This document shows positions 1 to 12,639 of a DNA stretch of 64,000 nucleotides, piece after piece; positions within the stretch are counted from its first letter, which is position 1; every line of letters starts with the position of its first letter. A program made the position numbers and the translations under genes. Below the pieces are notes generated by a model. That model was not told the origin of the DNA and ran no database searches. It worked only from the letters and a program-made list of their open reading frames with translations. The DNA is from Mesocentrotus franciscanus (lineage: Eukaryota; Echinodermata; Echinoidea; Camarodonta; Strongylocentrotidae): contig CP137668.1 in assembly GCA_037976565.1 (NCBI GenBank), forward strand, positions 24,510,280 to 24,574,279. Reading direction: 5' to 3'.

Positions 1-45
1 ATAGCACGTAGGGCCATGTATCTCAGATTTAACATTGTTAAACAA
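1..45 (-). repeat. Edge fragment of the 50.7-kb TTAA element family
   Basis: The first 45 bases, read in reverse complement, match 50712-50755 (GTTTAACAATGTTAAATCTG onward). The element is cut by the window edge and lacks the TTAAAGGCATC terminus on its inner side. Confidence 0.5.
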
Positions 46-325
46 ATGTTTTTCAGAGAAACTCTCTTCTCTTTCTCTATTTGGTTTCTCACACCATGCA
101 AAACCAGTGCAGCTTTTCACGAAATCACGGACATCTCATTGAAACACGTGTATTACAATTACCTTACGTTTCAAAAAGAATGTCGGTGAACTTGTACTTA
201 TGAAGGTTTCGTCACTTTCATGAAACAATGCCCATGTTATCAATTACCTTGACGGACATAAGGTGTAGATTTATTAAAAAACAGCTATTATAACCTACAG
301 ACAATAAACAGTGAAAGAAAGAACG

Positions 326-519
326 TACAGTCAAACCTGTCTATAGCGACCGCCCAAGGGAAACACAAAAAGTGGTCTTTGTAGACAGGTGGTCTTTGTA
401 GACAGGTTCCTTTAGTACATGTTTCAATGAGAAAACATTTTCAAGGGAAACAAAGAATGTGGTCTTTGTAGACAGGTGGTCTTTGTAGGCAGGTGGTCAC
501 TAAAGCAGGTTTGACTGTA
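326..519 (+). mobile_element. TA-flanked mariner-like MITE (CAGTCAAACCTG family), copy 1
   Basis: About 190 bp bounded by TA, with ends CAGTCAAACCTG and CAGGTTTGACTG. The interior contains four to five copies of GGTCTTTGTAGACAGGTGGT. Non-autonomous, no ORF. The TA target and CAGT-type ends fit the Tc1/mariner group. Confidence 0.75.
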
Positions 520-2026
520 GCTTACTATTTTTCTTGAACTCCAAATAACCGTAACAACACCATCCTGATCCTCCACACACTGCACTGACCAACAACACGG
601 CACACAAGGCATCGTGGGTAATACGATTTCAAATTCAAACCAAACAATCCTTTTCCTTTCCACTTGCAATCCACACTACGTCACTTCAAATGCGACAGAA
701 CCGGTCTCTAATATCCCATAAGCTTCTCGGCCGTCCAAAGATTAAGTTGCGAGACACACGACTCTTCACATACAATCAGCTTCCCTCTCATATATGCGTA
801 TGTTCCTCAGGACTGATTAAAATCGTTATGAAGATTGGCATGACTAGACTATTTCTCAGTGAACTTCCTTATAATCCTTGTCATACATTCACAGATGTTT
901 ATTAAAACCCATTATCCATGTAGCTGTATCCAGTTAATATTTAGTAGACCATTAATTAGCGCTACCATCATATCGTCTACAGAGTGTCTAAAGTGCGTTA
1001 TCTAGGTGTGGAGGGTCACACGTTTCTGACTCTAAGTGATGTTTTCCTCTTAAGTGTAGATTTATAAAAAATAGCTATTATAACCGAAAGGTAAACTAGA
1101 TCATTCTACTTTCTCTTAATTTTTGCAACACTTGCTGAAAACTACATTTTAGGGCGGTCTTAAATGACATTAAGCAGATATAAAATTCATTACCCAGCTT
1201 GAAGCTAAGAGACTGTACAAACATCGTAAGTTGCTGTCCAAGATATGTGGTACTTTCTATATGGGTAAGTATTAAGGGATGGCATAGTTTTATACAGGTT
1301 CCATTTTTTTTTCAGGGTAGCCTACAACATTTGCAAAGTATTTGAGTGTACATTGTATGATAACATATTCACAAAATCAAGAATAGCAAATGGTCAAATG
1401 TTTCCCCCCATTTTTTGTTGGAGGTATAGCTGATTAGTCTTTTTCCCCCCTGTTTTACTTCTCTTATATTGTGTCACCCGTTTTGAACCCTGGTAAAATG
1501 TGTAGAACACAAGGAAAGTTGCACTAAAACACAACACCAAATATTTAGCGCAGCTCGATTTTCAACTGATCAGGAATGATTTAATTTGGACATCATTAAT
1601 TTTTGGGTCCATATTCTACTAATTCAGAAAAACCTGAAAATGGGTCTTAGATCACGTTAAATGAAGGAAAACTAAGACATCAGACCGACTTCCTATGTTG
1701 AACCTGATTTTGAACAAAAGATCAAGCCCAGCGTCAGGGTTTCCATTTGAATAAAATAGGGGCCTTTGAGTTGCATTTCAATTCAACTTCTTATGCAAAC
1801 AGGATTCGGGTCTGATAAGTTTTTGAGGGGCTAGACTAGATTGAATGACAGCTCGTAACTGTGGAAGGAAGCAACCCTATAGAGAATACTGCGTGTTGAT
1901 TGGTGGATGATGAGTCGAACTTACCCCCCACAGTGATGAGGTAGGAGGGGGGTACCTGGTCAGGTGACATGGGTTGAGGAGACAGCGAGAGGTCTTTCCC
2001 CGCGTTCACACAAGCAGAATTCATTG
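520..2026. other. Nothing recognisable
   Basis: AT-rich sequence. The only structure seen is a short direct repeat: 264-296 (gtgtagatttatta...) recurs at about 1056-1087. A GC-rich patch at 1920-2020 is discussed under rejected items. Confidence 0.4.
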
Positions 2027-2210
2027 TACAGTCAAACCTGCTTTAGTGACCACCTGTCTACAAAGACCACCTGTCTACAAAGCCCACATTTTCTTGAAAA
2101 TGGTTTCTCATTGAAACATATACTAAAGGAACCTGTCTACAAAGACCACCTGTCTACAAAGACTACTTTGTGTTTCCCTTGGGCGGTTGCTATAGACAGG
2201 TTTGACTGTA
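2027..2210 (-). mobile_element. CAGTCAAACCTG MITE, copy 2 (inverted)
   Basis: Same family as 326-519 in the opposite orientation, bounded by TA on both sides, with the same internal AAAGACCACCTGTCTACA words. Confidence 0.75.
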
Positions 2211-2920
2211 TATCTCTTATGAGAATTGCATTCATGTAGCTATATTATATTACCCTTTTTTTGTAGTCTGAACGTCATATAAAAAAATGTTGTACGGCAA
2301 AAACGCATTTTTGCGCATCGCTTCAAACAAAAATACGATAAAGAATCACGTTCTAGCCAGAACAAAAATGGTATAACTGGGCAGGGCTTATCACGAGCAT
2401 GCGCTGATCATTAGCCATCTGTAATGTCAATCGACGTCTTCAAATAAAAAATTCTTGATATGATATGACATTTCTTTATACGATGTTATTTTCTAGGCGG
2501 TACACTACGCAATGATATTTATATATTTCTTTGTATGTACACAAGTTTTGTATAAATTTCCTATAGTCGTATTAGGCTATTAGAAGAGCAAAAGTTCTGA
2601 ATGGAGAAGTTGTATGAAGGGGTTATCCCCTAATTTATTTATTTATCAATTTCAGTCTTCTTTATACAGAGTGGCCCTTTCAATATTGAGTATTGATCTT
2701 CCAAGGGGCCATGTCTGTACAATTAAAAAAACATTAAAAAACTCACATATAAAACACGATACTGTAGATTTTTTTTTAAAAGAAAACAAAAAATATATAA
2801 AACCCATCTCTCCTTCATTTTCCTCTCTTCACCCATCTCTTCCACTAGCTTCTAGCCTCAAGACAAGAGGAAATTACTTGGTGAGTGAATAACTTCAGGG
2901 AAATTGCTTCATCTTCACGT
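2211..2920. other. Nothing recognisable
   Basis: AT-rich, with A and T homopolymers. No gene or repeat structure seen. Confidence 0.4.
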
Positions 2921-2924
2921 CCAC

Positions 2925-3110
2925 TTTCAGTTTTCAGTTTCAGTTTCAGTTTAGTTTATTTCATTTCCATTTTTTCTAGCATCATTGCAAACACAATACA
3001 ATTCAATATGCAGTAAACAATAATTGTGTAGTATACAACATGAATATACAAATCAATATACAGTAAGCAATGCAAAAGAATCAAATCAAGCGTGACGAAA
3101 ATACTAATCA
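2925..3110 (-). mobile_element. 3' end of a non-LTR retrotransposon or SINE (minus strand)
   Basis: A run of TTTCAG repeats (2925-2955) followed by tttagtttatttcatttcc looks like the reverse complement of a retroposon 3' end with a CTGAAA-repeat tail. No coding part remains. Confidence 0.4.
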
Positions 3111-3487
3111 ATGACTAAAACATTATTCATAATTTGGATTATTAAAAAAATACTGAGTTAACATGGAAAGTAAATATTATGATTCTTAAAGTTGTTTTAT
3201 TTTTATCTATTATTTTTTGTATACTAAAATTGAGGAAATGGAGAGGTCCACTAAGAAGCAGGGCTTGTTTAGTGTGGATCCCTCAAATAGTGAGTAGAAT
3301 AGATCTCTTTAAAGATAGAAAATGAAATTAAGACAAATATCGTAAGGAAAAAATATCTAAGTGTGAGAGGTGATATGGTGCCAATGGTATATGGAGATGC
3401 AGAAAAGAAAATGAAGATGGAAGAAGATGTTCCAAATCTAAAATGCATCTGCCTTGATCCAAGCAAATTCTTGGTCTATTAAGGTAC

Positions 3488-3833
3488 TTGTTGCATCATC
3501 CTCCTCTCTCTCTTTCTCTCTACCTCGCTCACTTTCTCCCTTTTCATTTCTCTCTCCGTCCCTCTCTACATCTACCTCTTGTCTGTCTGTCTATCTATCT
3601 ACTTTTCTATCTACATGATTCAATCTATCTATATATATATAAATCTTTCTACCTAATTACTTATATATCTATCAATCTATCTATCCGTCTTTCTATCTAT
3701 CTAAGAGGAAATATTTTTCTGCAACAGAGGACATTTAAAAAGGGACTCGACATAAAAAAAAGGTCAGTTGGATAACATATCTCTCTATCTATCTATCTAC
3801 AAATCCATCTATCCATCTATCAATAAATCACTA

Positions 3834-3867
<34 letters not shown>

Positions 3868-3905
3868 CATCCATCTATCCATTCATCCTTTTCTCCATTT
3901 TTCCA
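3488..3905 (+). repeat. Microsatellite block, TCTA/CTCT/TATA
   Basis: CT-rich start (3500-3560), then TCTA, TCTG and TATA runs to 3695. After a 75-bp break, TCTA repeats run from 3780 to 3885. ORFs here are low-complexity artefacts. Confidence 0.9.
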
Positions 3906-5745
3906 ATTCTCTCTTTGCCTGTCAATATATGTCTCTTTCTTTCTTGTTTTAATAGTCACATACATTACTCTGTTGTCCGACTTTTACCAGTTTTTCTATT
4001 TATATCACAAGGAAATACAACAAAAGCAGGTACCGGTACCTATCTACTCTCTTGAGTTCATTTCCCCTACTTTGTAACCACTTTAACATATTGTACATAA
4101 TATATTCACTGCATGGGTCATGCATAATTACAAGTTCTTTCAATGCTAGAAGTTATTTCTGTACGAAGCAGATTTACGATCTTAGTTGGTATAGTTTGGT
4201 CTTTCCGTTTTCCTTTCTATTTCATTTTGATCCTTCGTTCTTCCTTTCTGGCTCTTCATCCATGGACAAAATTTGATCTACTTCTTAAAAAGAAGAATAC
4301 TGAAAGCAAGAGCAAAACAGTTGCAAACGTTTCAAACAAATTTCTTTCACTTATGAAACCTTTTTTAGTTTATGATCAGATTAAGAGTAGGAGGGTATCC
4401 CAATGTGTTCATTTAATGCATTGGTTTATACTGTAATTTCAATGTATTTTAATGTCATACGTTACCATGTTGTGAAATGTCTTGGTCATAATGGAATTTT
4501 TTTCTCACATGGAGAAATCAATGAATTAAAATTCAATTATTGTTTAAAATTTTTGGCAAATTCAAAAGACAAAATCAGTGACTGTATAACGACTGTTCAC
4601 GAAGGCAGCCCATATTCCTGCTTGCCCTCGTTTTGGGTAAACAAAATGCAAAATTTGATTTTCAAAATCTCTTGCATGAATGGCAGTACTGTTCAGGGCT
4701 CAAGACAAGATACAAGATGGCAACTCAAAAAAGCAGTTAACATGTGCAAAATAATATTTTTTCTTCAGAATCTAATGGGCAATTTATTCATATTCCAATC
4801 TTTCTTTTTTGTTTAAAGTGTAAATGAGAGCTTCCTCATTTTCAGATCAAAAAAGAAATTAGTGACACAAAACTTCCAGGTAACTTAATTGAGGAAGGTA
4901 TGATTTGTGGATTATGGGGCCATATATTTGGGGATTATGTACTCTGTACTCGGAAGAGGGAAGAGAGAAAGGGGAGGGGTACAGTTTACCTGTGTGTGAA
5001 AGTAAGTTTGTCCAATAATGCAAGTCATGTCCATGGTATACTAAAGTACCTGAAAGAAAAGTTTACCAATGTGTTGTGCAAACTAATGAATTTTCTCGAA
5101 ATTTCTTTAAAAAAAAGAATCTTTGGGGCATCTATACGGTCTACAACCACGATGATCCATTTTGTATTTAATACAGACCACAGTTTTAAAATTTGGTTTT
5201 TTAATCCTAACATTGATCATGTTACTTGAATAGAATTTTGTTATAACGTGTATTTCCCATAAACTCCAGCCCTGTGTTGATGGGTCAATATTACACTTTG
5301 CAATAAGTACTTATTTTCACATTCGTATTTGTGAATAGATTACTAACTCTTAATTACATTTTCCACAGGTTTACCATCTGGAAACCACCTGTTATTAACC
5401 ACATACCGTTTTTATATTTTTTCAGGTTCCATTTCACCATTTTAATCAAATTTGTATTAGAAACGTCAGTTTTCTCTTTGAGATATTTCCTTAACTCTCT
5501 TCATTGTCTTACTGTGTGTAGATTCTATTTTTATTTCATGTCAAAACAAAAATAGAAGAAGAAGAAGAAGAAGGTGCTTGGAAAATAGAATGTAATATCT
5601 TGATGTAATAAATCATCAATATTGGATAAAGGAAATGGGAATTTAAGTGGTCTTGTAACACTCAATTTGCAATAACATATTTTGTAGAACATCAAAGTCA
5701 GATAGGATGTTATGAATCTTTTCCTTCCTGGCACGCAGGACCCTA
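3906..5745. other. Nothing recognisable
   Basis: AT-rich. A 137-codon open frame at 4403-4816 has no recognisable composition or motif and lies in AT-rich sequence. A GAA repeat lies at about 5554-5572. Confidence 0.4.
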
Positions 5746-5749
5746 CATG

Positions 5750-6475
5750 TGAATCCTCTATCATAAATGGACAATGCTATGAATCAAATATGATTGTGAC
5801 TGTCATGTTTATAGATTTGGGAAGTTCCTCATGGAGAGAGGTCTCCATCCTGCCCCAAAAAACATCAAGCTCTTAGGAATTTTTACATTCATCTTGCATC
5901 TTTCAATGCTCCGAAATGAGAAAAGAAAAATACATAGGGGTAGGTTAATACGGTACCTAAATTTCCTTATTTGTAGTTTAATTCTTATTAAAATTTCCTG
6001 TCAAGTGTTCCGGCATTCCAAACTTCCAGTTGAAGAATTGAAGCCCGAGCTCTTTCTTACAAAAATATTTTCATGGATCAGTTAGTTTGCTTTGTATACA
6101 GATGTTGAATAATCAGTATAAGTTAAATTATTAACAGAGTGTCATATCACAAATGGTTATGAATGTTTATAGTTTGAAACTTTGAATTGTTTCTTAGAAA
6201 AAACAGTGAAATCTAGAGTGTCATATCACAAATGATTACGACTGCCTGTAGTTTGAATTGTGTCTTTAATAGAAAGAAAAGTGAAATCTATTAATTTATT
6301 CATGATCACTCAAAATAAGAACGACAAAATGGAGTGACCGTTTCCCTCAACTCAAGATTTGAAGACGAATCCTCTATCAGTAGAGGCAATGTTATGCATC
6401 AACAATCACTTCAGTCATGTTTATAGATTGAGAAGTTCCTGGCAAAAAGTTGTCTCCATCCTGTCTAAAAACCTC
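5750..6475 (+). repeat. Diverged direct duplications
   Basis: 5750-5865 (cctctatcataaatggacaa...) recurs, diverged, at 6369-6475. Between them, 6136-6212 is tandemly repeated at 6213-6289 (agagtgtcatatcacaaatg). The unit class is unknown. Confidence 0.55.
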
Positions 6476-6679
6476 TGCCCATCATATTTTTTTCCATAAT
6501 GACCCTCATTTTCTTCTTTATGTTATTTTTCATTGCTCCGAATTTTAAGGGGAAATTTTTAGTGAGGCTTCTTTTAGCCATAAAAAGTCAATTTATTCTA
6601 CTATTATTCTTCTTGGTTGGAATGTTAACATACATCCGTGCAAAGTTCTAAACATTTAATTCCTTTAAGTTTGATGTCC

Positions 6680-6875
6680 TTAAAGGCCCACTGTACTACG
6701 TGTAGCTACTTGCTCCCTCTTTATAGAAAACAATGCCTAAGCGGTGCCTGTTGGTCCCCCATGATCCTCTTTTTCTTATGTTAATTGAGAGCTGAGTTGA
6801 TGAGATAACCACCTGTCAGTGACCACGCTAATCCCTCTGATCCCTCCTGGCCAAACTAGTGCAGAGGGGCTTTAA
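6680..6875 (+). mobile_element. Possible short TTAA-flanked MITE
   Basis: Bounded by TTAA at both ends. The ends TTAAAGGCCCACTGTAC and (reverse complement) TTAAAGCCCCTCTGCAC agree at most positions. There is no second copy in the window. Confidence 0.45.
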
Positions 6876-7463
6876 GATTATATTTTGACAAAAAGTGAAG
6901 GAGACCACAACTAGCACTGGAAATGTCATTAAACATACATATTAGTAAGATCCAAAACCAGTTTGTATACAATATTGGTTTCATGCATGAACACATAGGA
7001 TTTCCTCCATATAAACCATAACTTCTTCCCTTGAAAAAGGGACTTTTGAAAATTTTAAAGACTTTTACCCCTCTTAGTCACGGTGGCATAACATTTCCAG
7101 GACTGACCGAAGAGTTTAATGACCTATTACGTTTTCTCTTCAGAAATTTGTTCAATTAAGGTTAACTCTAAACCGGTCGTTTGTATTTTTTAAAAGCTTA
7201 CAACAGCAATGCAAAATAGAATTTCCCAACATATATTTCTTTTTGTCATCATATGTTATCCTTTGCACAGTATATTCCAGCTATGAAATGTTGCAGTTGC
7301 TTGATTTCTGTTATGTTCTCAGCCAAGAACTTAGCTGTGAGCCTTGTGGACTTGCATAGAAGGCTGGATATGAAGTATGAATCTTTTGTTTCCTTCATTG
7401 AGTACACAAACCCATGTCATTTTGACAAACCTGCTGTTGCGACTGTTACAGAGAGACGACCTG

Positions 7464-7741
7464 GGGGGTGTTTCACAAAGACTAAGATCGACTTTAAGTT
7501 GGACTTAAGTATAACAGGCCGTTCGTGCCATTGTTTGCTCTCACCATTATGATCTTTAGATAATATTTTTCCTTCAATAATGAATTATCAAAAAATGTAA
7601 GTTTTGTAGATTCTTTTACCATGATTTGTACGTCCCTTGAGAGACCAATAGCAGTAAATGATGAGAGCAAACAATGGCATGAACGGCCTGCTATACCTAA
7701 GTCCAACTTAAAGTCGATCTTAATCTTTGTGAAACACCCCC
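7464..7741. mobile_element. MITE with 85-bp terminal inverted repeats (GGGGGTGTTTCACAAAG)
   Basis: Left arm 7464-7548 and right arm 7658-7741 are near-perfect inverted copies beginning GGGGGTGTTTCACAAAGA. The spacer is about 110 bp. A target duplication is not clear. Confidence 0.75.
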
Positions 7742-7926
7742 TGTTCTATTCCTTTCAAGTGGGAACATCTCACATTGTCTAAAATGATTATTCTCTTGCT
7801 GTAATATAAAGAATTATTTTGTTCACAGAAAGAAATCATGATTAAATCCATGGAACAACATAAAGATATGGGCCATTCTATAACTGAATTCAGAAGCAAG
7901 GGCCCTGCTATACAAAGAGTAGCAAT

Positions 7927-8236
7927 AGGCCATTTTCGTAATGTAATCAAATTTAATGCACAAATCTTTGATAAGTGCCTCGTTACAAAATAATTTCATT
8001 CACCTGTTATGAATAATTGTATTTCAATAGTCAGAAGGCGTATTGCATACATTAATTGTTGCTAGATAGGACACACATTATGGCTTGTCCTACCTAGCAA
8101 CACATAATGTATGCAATTCGCATTCTGACTACCGGTATTGAAATACAATTATTCATAACAGGTGAATGAAATGGTTTGTAACGAGGCACTTAACAAAGAT
8201 TTGTGCATTATATTTGGTAACATTATGAAAATGGTC
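7927..8236. mobile_element. Foldback element, 150-bp arms (copy 1)
   Basis: Arms from AGGCCATTTTCGTAATGTAA to TTACATTA.GAAAATGG-type ends pair across a centre near 8080 (GACACACATTATGGCTTGTC). A second, interrupted copy is at 50430-51405. Confidence 0.75.
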
Positions 8237-8249
8237 TACCGACAGCAAG

Positions 8250-8540
8250 TTGCAACTGATTTGAATCAATCAGAGACACCTACCAACGATTTGTAGAAGT
8301 CTAAAAACACAGACCTCTCTATCTGCCTTGAAATTTGACTATCACAGCACCCTAACATTGCGAAACTCTTGGGACGAGAGTTGCAATACCAGTGAGCTTT
8401 TGCCAAAGTTTGAAAACACAGCCTTGTCAAATAAAGAACCATGATTGATCTGGATTGATCGCAAGTCATCCAAACAATTACAAACTTTTGTACAACTCCT
8501 ATAAAGTCTTTAGTACTGAGTTGCGATTGACATCAAGTTG
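8250..8540. repeat. Diverged fragments of the GCGATTGAT (GGGCCCCGTCTTA) element
   Basis: Words such as GATTGATCGCAAGTC and GAGTTGCGATTGACATCAA match the interior of the elements at 13183 and 15147, but the GGGCCCC ends are absent. Confidence 0.4.
8315..8425 (+). repeat. Direct repeat unit, left copy
   Basis: The segment tgaaatttgactatcacagc ... gccaaagtttg recurs at 8975-9075 with about 80% identity. The two copies bracket a TTAA element (8555). Confidence 0.6.
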
Positions 8541-8554
8541 TTAGTGCTTTGAAT

Positions 8555-8930
8555 TTAAAGAGAAAGACCAGTTCTGGTCATGTGATTGCATTGTGAAAGA
8601 AACGTTGTGGAATCGATCAGAAAAGGTTGATCATCTAGCATATAAGTATTGGTATGTACTGCAAGGTTCTGGAATCATCAAAATGATAAGAAATTTGGCC
8701 CAGTCTTGGTAAAGTTACAAGCACTGTACACAGAAAGATGTATATGGGACTACGCGACCACGTGCGCGATATCTATTTGGTCCCAATAAATATAATAATG
8801 TACCAAATATATCAATTAGTAGGTGGTTTCCCGACTTTCCCGGCAAAATTTGTATCATCACGTATTAGTCAAAACATATTCTTTCACATGATTGGTAATG
8901 AGAGCTTCCATTTCAACTTTTTTATAAGAG
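8555..8930 (+). mobile_element. TTAA-flanked MITE, type B1 copy 1 (3' end lost)
   Basis: Starts TTAAAGAGAAAGACCAGTTC and matches the complete copies at 30145 and 35505 up to about 8920. It then diverges before reaching the CCAAAACTGGTCTTTG terminus. Confidence 0.75.
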
Positions 8931-8974
8931 GGGGCCCTTGTATTTTTTTTGCAATGAAGGTAGGAGAGGGCACT

Positions 8975-9075
8975 AATCTCTATTTGCTATGAAATTTGAC
9001 CATCACAGAACCCTGACATGGCGAAATTCTAGAACGAGAGTCGCAACACCAGAGAGCTTTTTGCCAAAGTTTAAG
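8975..9075 (+). repeat. Direct repeat unit, right copy
   Basis: Pairs with 8315-8425: tgaaatttgaccatcacaga ... ttttgccaaagttt. Confidence 0.6.
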
Positions 9076-9079
9076 AGTC

Positions 9080-10477
9080 ATAAGAGAGGGGGTATTACTG
9101 TGCCCTTATTGGTAAGGAAGTGACAGGAACTCATTTCCTCCTCCCTCATGAATGAACGGATGGGGTGAGGAAGTCTTATTAAGATGATGGAAGCAACGCA
9201 AACAGGACTGTCAATCAAACAAGAATAGGACTTGGGTAGATTAGTACAGCTTGGCCTGTAACAGGTTCACACTTACATTGAATTAGGCAGTCGGTAGAAT
9301 GTTGGGACGAGCAGTTGCACCAAAATTGATTTTCTGACGGATATGTCACAACTCTGGTTTCTGCAGGTACTCAGTTTGTCAAGATTTGGTCATCTTTGTG
9401 ACAGGAAACATCCTGCTATCTATAGATTTATTAATAATTTTTTGTGCAATTTTATTTATAAATCCTAAATTCTGCAAGATCTTTAAATACTTCTTTCTTT
9501 TTCAGATCAGTATTTTGGCAAATTGTAAGTTGGTTGTGGTTGCATGAAATGTTTGAGCTGGTACTTTCAGCAGCCACTATCGTGAGGAGAAATTTCCTTC
9601 AGGAGATAAAGGAGAGAAAAGAATGAATACCACCCCTAAAAGTTTGAAAATAGTATGTGTCCTTGAGTCCTGAATAACATTTCATAATTTATAGATCTAC
9701 ATTCATATTTTCTGTCTTCTTTGTCCTTGGGCTAAATGACCAAGTATTAAAAGAACTACATGTATCTACTGTTCAACAGGTTGTTCACTTTTAATGATTT
9801 TTGAATTAGTGTTCTAACAATACACTTAGAAATTTGTGAACAAATCTGTATACATGTATTGTAAGTTTTCCCAAAGCACTTTTGAACCAAGTGTCAATTC
9901 TCTACATGGCTTGCATTGCACATATATGCACTCTCATCAACAGAGGGAGCTATTCAATAACAGCAAGCCTCTCCATTGATTGAGTTCACCTGAAAACTTT
10001 ACTCCACTGATCAGTGGTTTATTGCTACGCTTGTTCAGTCAGTAGATTGCTGTTACGTTTGCTATTTGGTCCTCTCAACAATAACTGTGAATTGTATGTA
10101 TACTGTCTATGGTAGGACTTCACACTTACTGTTTTCAACATGGGATATCTAATTTTTAGGGTCTCTATGTGCATATTCCATGTTTACCGGTAAATCTTAA
10201 AGTTTTTCTTTCTTCCTCTCTTTTCCTCTTTTTTCTTTCGGACGGGCAGAATTAAGATTTGAAGGCCCATATATACATTAGTCTGATGCATGTGGGCCCT
10301 GAGCCCTGCCTGTGGGAAGATTCACCAAGCTGTTTTTATTAGGCCCTTACAATCAATTATCTAATAAATTCAGATACTAATAAATGATTCCAAAAAAGCA
10401 ATATTTACTTGCAATCATGGCTCTCACACATTGAAGAATAGCTGACTAAATATAGCAGATTTTGCTTTCTCGCAACT
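9080..10477. other. Nothing recognisable
   Basis: AT-rich intron-like sequence without coding signal or clear repeats apart from scattered TACATGTA words (9767, 9851). Confidence 0.4.
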
Positions 10478-10634
10478 GGGCCCCGTTGCACAAAACTTTC
10501 CATTGATGGTAACTTTGCCATCAATGGTAACTACCATGGAAACCTTGATTTTGATTGGCTGTTGAGCCCTGTTACCATGGTAGTTGCCATTGATGGCAAA
10601 GTTACCATCAAATATAGTTTTATGCAACAGGCCC
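10478..10634 (+). mobile_element. GGGCCCCGTTGCA MITE, copy 1
   Basis: 157 bp with inverted ends GGGCCCCGTTGCACAAAAC and ATGCAACAGGCCC. The interior repeats CCATTGATGGTAAC in alternating orientation. Second copy at 33256-33412 in the opposite orientation. Confidence 0.8.
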
Positions 10635-11120
10635 TGGGCACTGTCTTAAAAGATGGTCCTGCTTCCAATATTTTCAATGAGTCATAAACATATATATTAG
10701 CAAGGCAGCTTTTGCCCCTAATAACAAAACATAGACCTTTTACAGTGTATGTTGATGTTAAAACATTTAGTGACTGAATTATACATTCACATTTCACAGA
10801 TGTTCATGCAGAAATTTCATTAAAATGGCTATTCCCCAATAAAAAGAGAGGGTGCACATAATTTCATTGCTTACGATGACCGAGGAAATATCATCACAGA
10901 CCATCACACTGACTAGCTCTTCATGTATACTCAAAATACCACCATACAAGGTAAACAAATTATTTTCCCCTACCCATTCCGCACAATTACATGTACTTTG
11001 CAGCTAATATTCACCCGTTTCCATGGCAACACATCATGGCTATTCTGTTCACTTACAATAGTTTATTTATAGTCTGTATGATTAGTTTCATTGCTAATAA
11101 GCCGGTGTGTGTTGATCGAA

Positions 11121-11684
11121 GATACACATTTACAGGCACCTGTACATCTCACACGTTTATTGGATTCTAATAATATTCCAAGGGAAAACATGCAATATTC
11201 TATTTCCAAGGGCAACTTGTAGCAAATATCTCTGAAAATGTGTAGAAATTCATTCAGTGATTTTACATATTAAATTGCAGACAAATATTATATTTACAAG
11301 TCTGGTTACCAGTTCAGTGTGTGTGTGAGTGTGTGTGTGGGGGGGGGGGCCTTTTTAGAATACGAAGATGCAAATTTCTGAGCTCCTGTCTATCATTTCA
11401 CCGATTCATTACGAAAAAGCAAAGATCACAGTATATTTTTTCTTGACAGTTTACATCTACTTTATGAGCTTTTAACTAAACCTCTATACCAGGCCTAAAC
11501 CTATAGCTTCAGATATTATTCTTTGCTGGCTTTAATTTCATAATGATATGGCATATTTGCAGAGATATGTGCTATAAGTTGCCCTTGGAAATAGGATATT
11601 GTATGTTTTCCCTTGGAATAATTATTATAATCCAATAACACATTTGAGATGTACAGGTGCCTCTCTTAATGTAGATGTGTATCT
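11121..11684. mobile_element. Foldback element with 120-bp arms
   Basis: Left arm 11121-11236 (gatacacatttacaggcacc ... caagggcaacttgtagcaaa) pairs with right arm 11553-11684. The 310-bp loop includes a GT repeat and a G run (11318-11349). No coding capacity; outer ends not defined. Confidence 0.65.
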
Positions 11685-12140
11685 TTTTGAGAAAACTCCA
11701 ATGAATTACATTTCTATTGCCTTTAAAAAAAAATCAATGGTTGAACACATATACACATATAAACCAAGTTCTTTGACCCAGTCCTTTGCTCATTTGGGGG
11801 GAAACATAATTATGAGAAGAAATATAAAAAAAAGACTAATATTACAAGAGAAAATAATATTAAGCAAATAATTCCTTGTAACATATGCATACATATGTTA
11901 AACAGAGGGTGTGGCTGTACATGCTGTAATCCCCTTAGTTTCTCTTCTAGACTAGTATAAAGGTATGCTGAAGATTCTCACGCAAGCTGAAGATCAGGCA
12001 AATGTCATTACACAAGAAACGAGGTTAAGTTCCGAGAAGAAAAAAATGAAATCACAAAAAATCTGGATATTAGATTCATCTACACCTACACGTTTATTCT
12101 TTAACATATACTGGGATAATGAAGTGCACGGTGTAAGGTA
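11685..12140. other. Nothing recognisable
   Basis: AT-rich. No feature seen. Confidence 0.4.
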
Positions 12141-12149
12141 GTGAGACCT

Positions 12150-12594
12150 TAGCCTCTTGTCGATTGCCCTGGCGCTGTTGGAGTCCGTAAATTCTGGCGA
12201 GCGAAGCGAGCCAGATACGAGGCGCTTGCGCCGAGGGCCTCTTAACAAGTGATCTGAATTTCTTATGTTTTTCCTTGTTTGGCGAATATTCCGACCCAAC
12301 TGAAGTTCGGTGAAAATCATCCAATTAGAGAGAGCTACTATGACGTAATATCTACCGCTCTGTGCGGATTTCCTCCGTGAGAGTGAGACTGGCCGGGGCT
12401 TTGTTGGGCAATCGCTGTGCGGTGGTTACATTATGCACGTAAACATGCATAATTCAGTAGGAAATCGGGTCTCATGAATATATAATTCAGATCACTTGTT
12501 AAGAGGCCCTCGGCGCAAGCGCCTCGTTTCTTGCTCGCTTCGCTCGCCAGAATTTACGGACTCCAACAGCGCCAGGGCCATCGACAAGAGGCTA
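12150..12594. mobile_element. MULE-like MITE with 9-bp target-site duplication
   Basis: 445 bp with about 115-bp inverted repeats beginning TAGCCTCTTGTCGA and containing GCGCCAGGGC, GGCGAGCGAAGCGAGC and GGCGCTTGCGCC. The flanks are the exact 9-mer GTGAGACCT at 12141-12149 and 12595-12603. Long inverted repeats plus a 9-bp duplication are the hallmark of Mutator-like elements. GC-rich relative to its surroundings; no transposase. Confidence 0.8.
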
Positions 12595-12639
12595 GTGAGA
12601 CCTGGGCGTTGAAGTCATTGAGTGTACAGTATTTTGAAC

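Noticed and set aside
1836..2024. GC-rich patch with a good donor (GGGGgtaagt on the minus strand), possibly an exon
   Set aside because: The only acceptor candidate (cacctgaccag) gives a 30-nt exon, the peptide does not resemble the next part of the ARHGAP18 family, and a MITE abuts the region. Kept only as a weak possibility.
4403..4816. 137-codon plus-strand open frame
   Set aside because: AT-rich, no recognisable domain, no promoter or splice context. Length is compatible with chance at this base composition.
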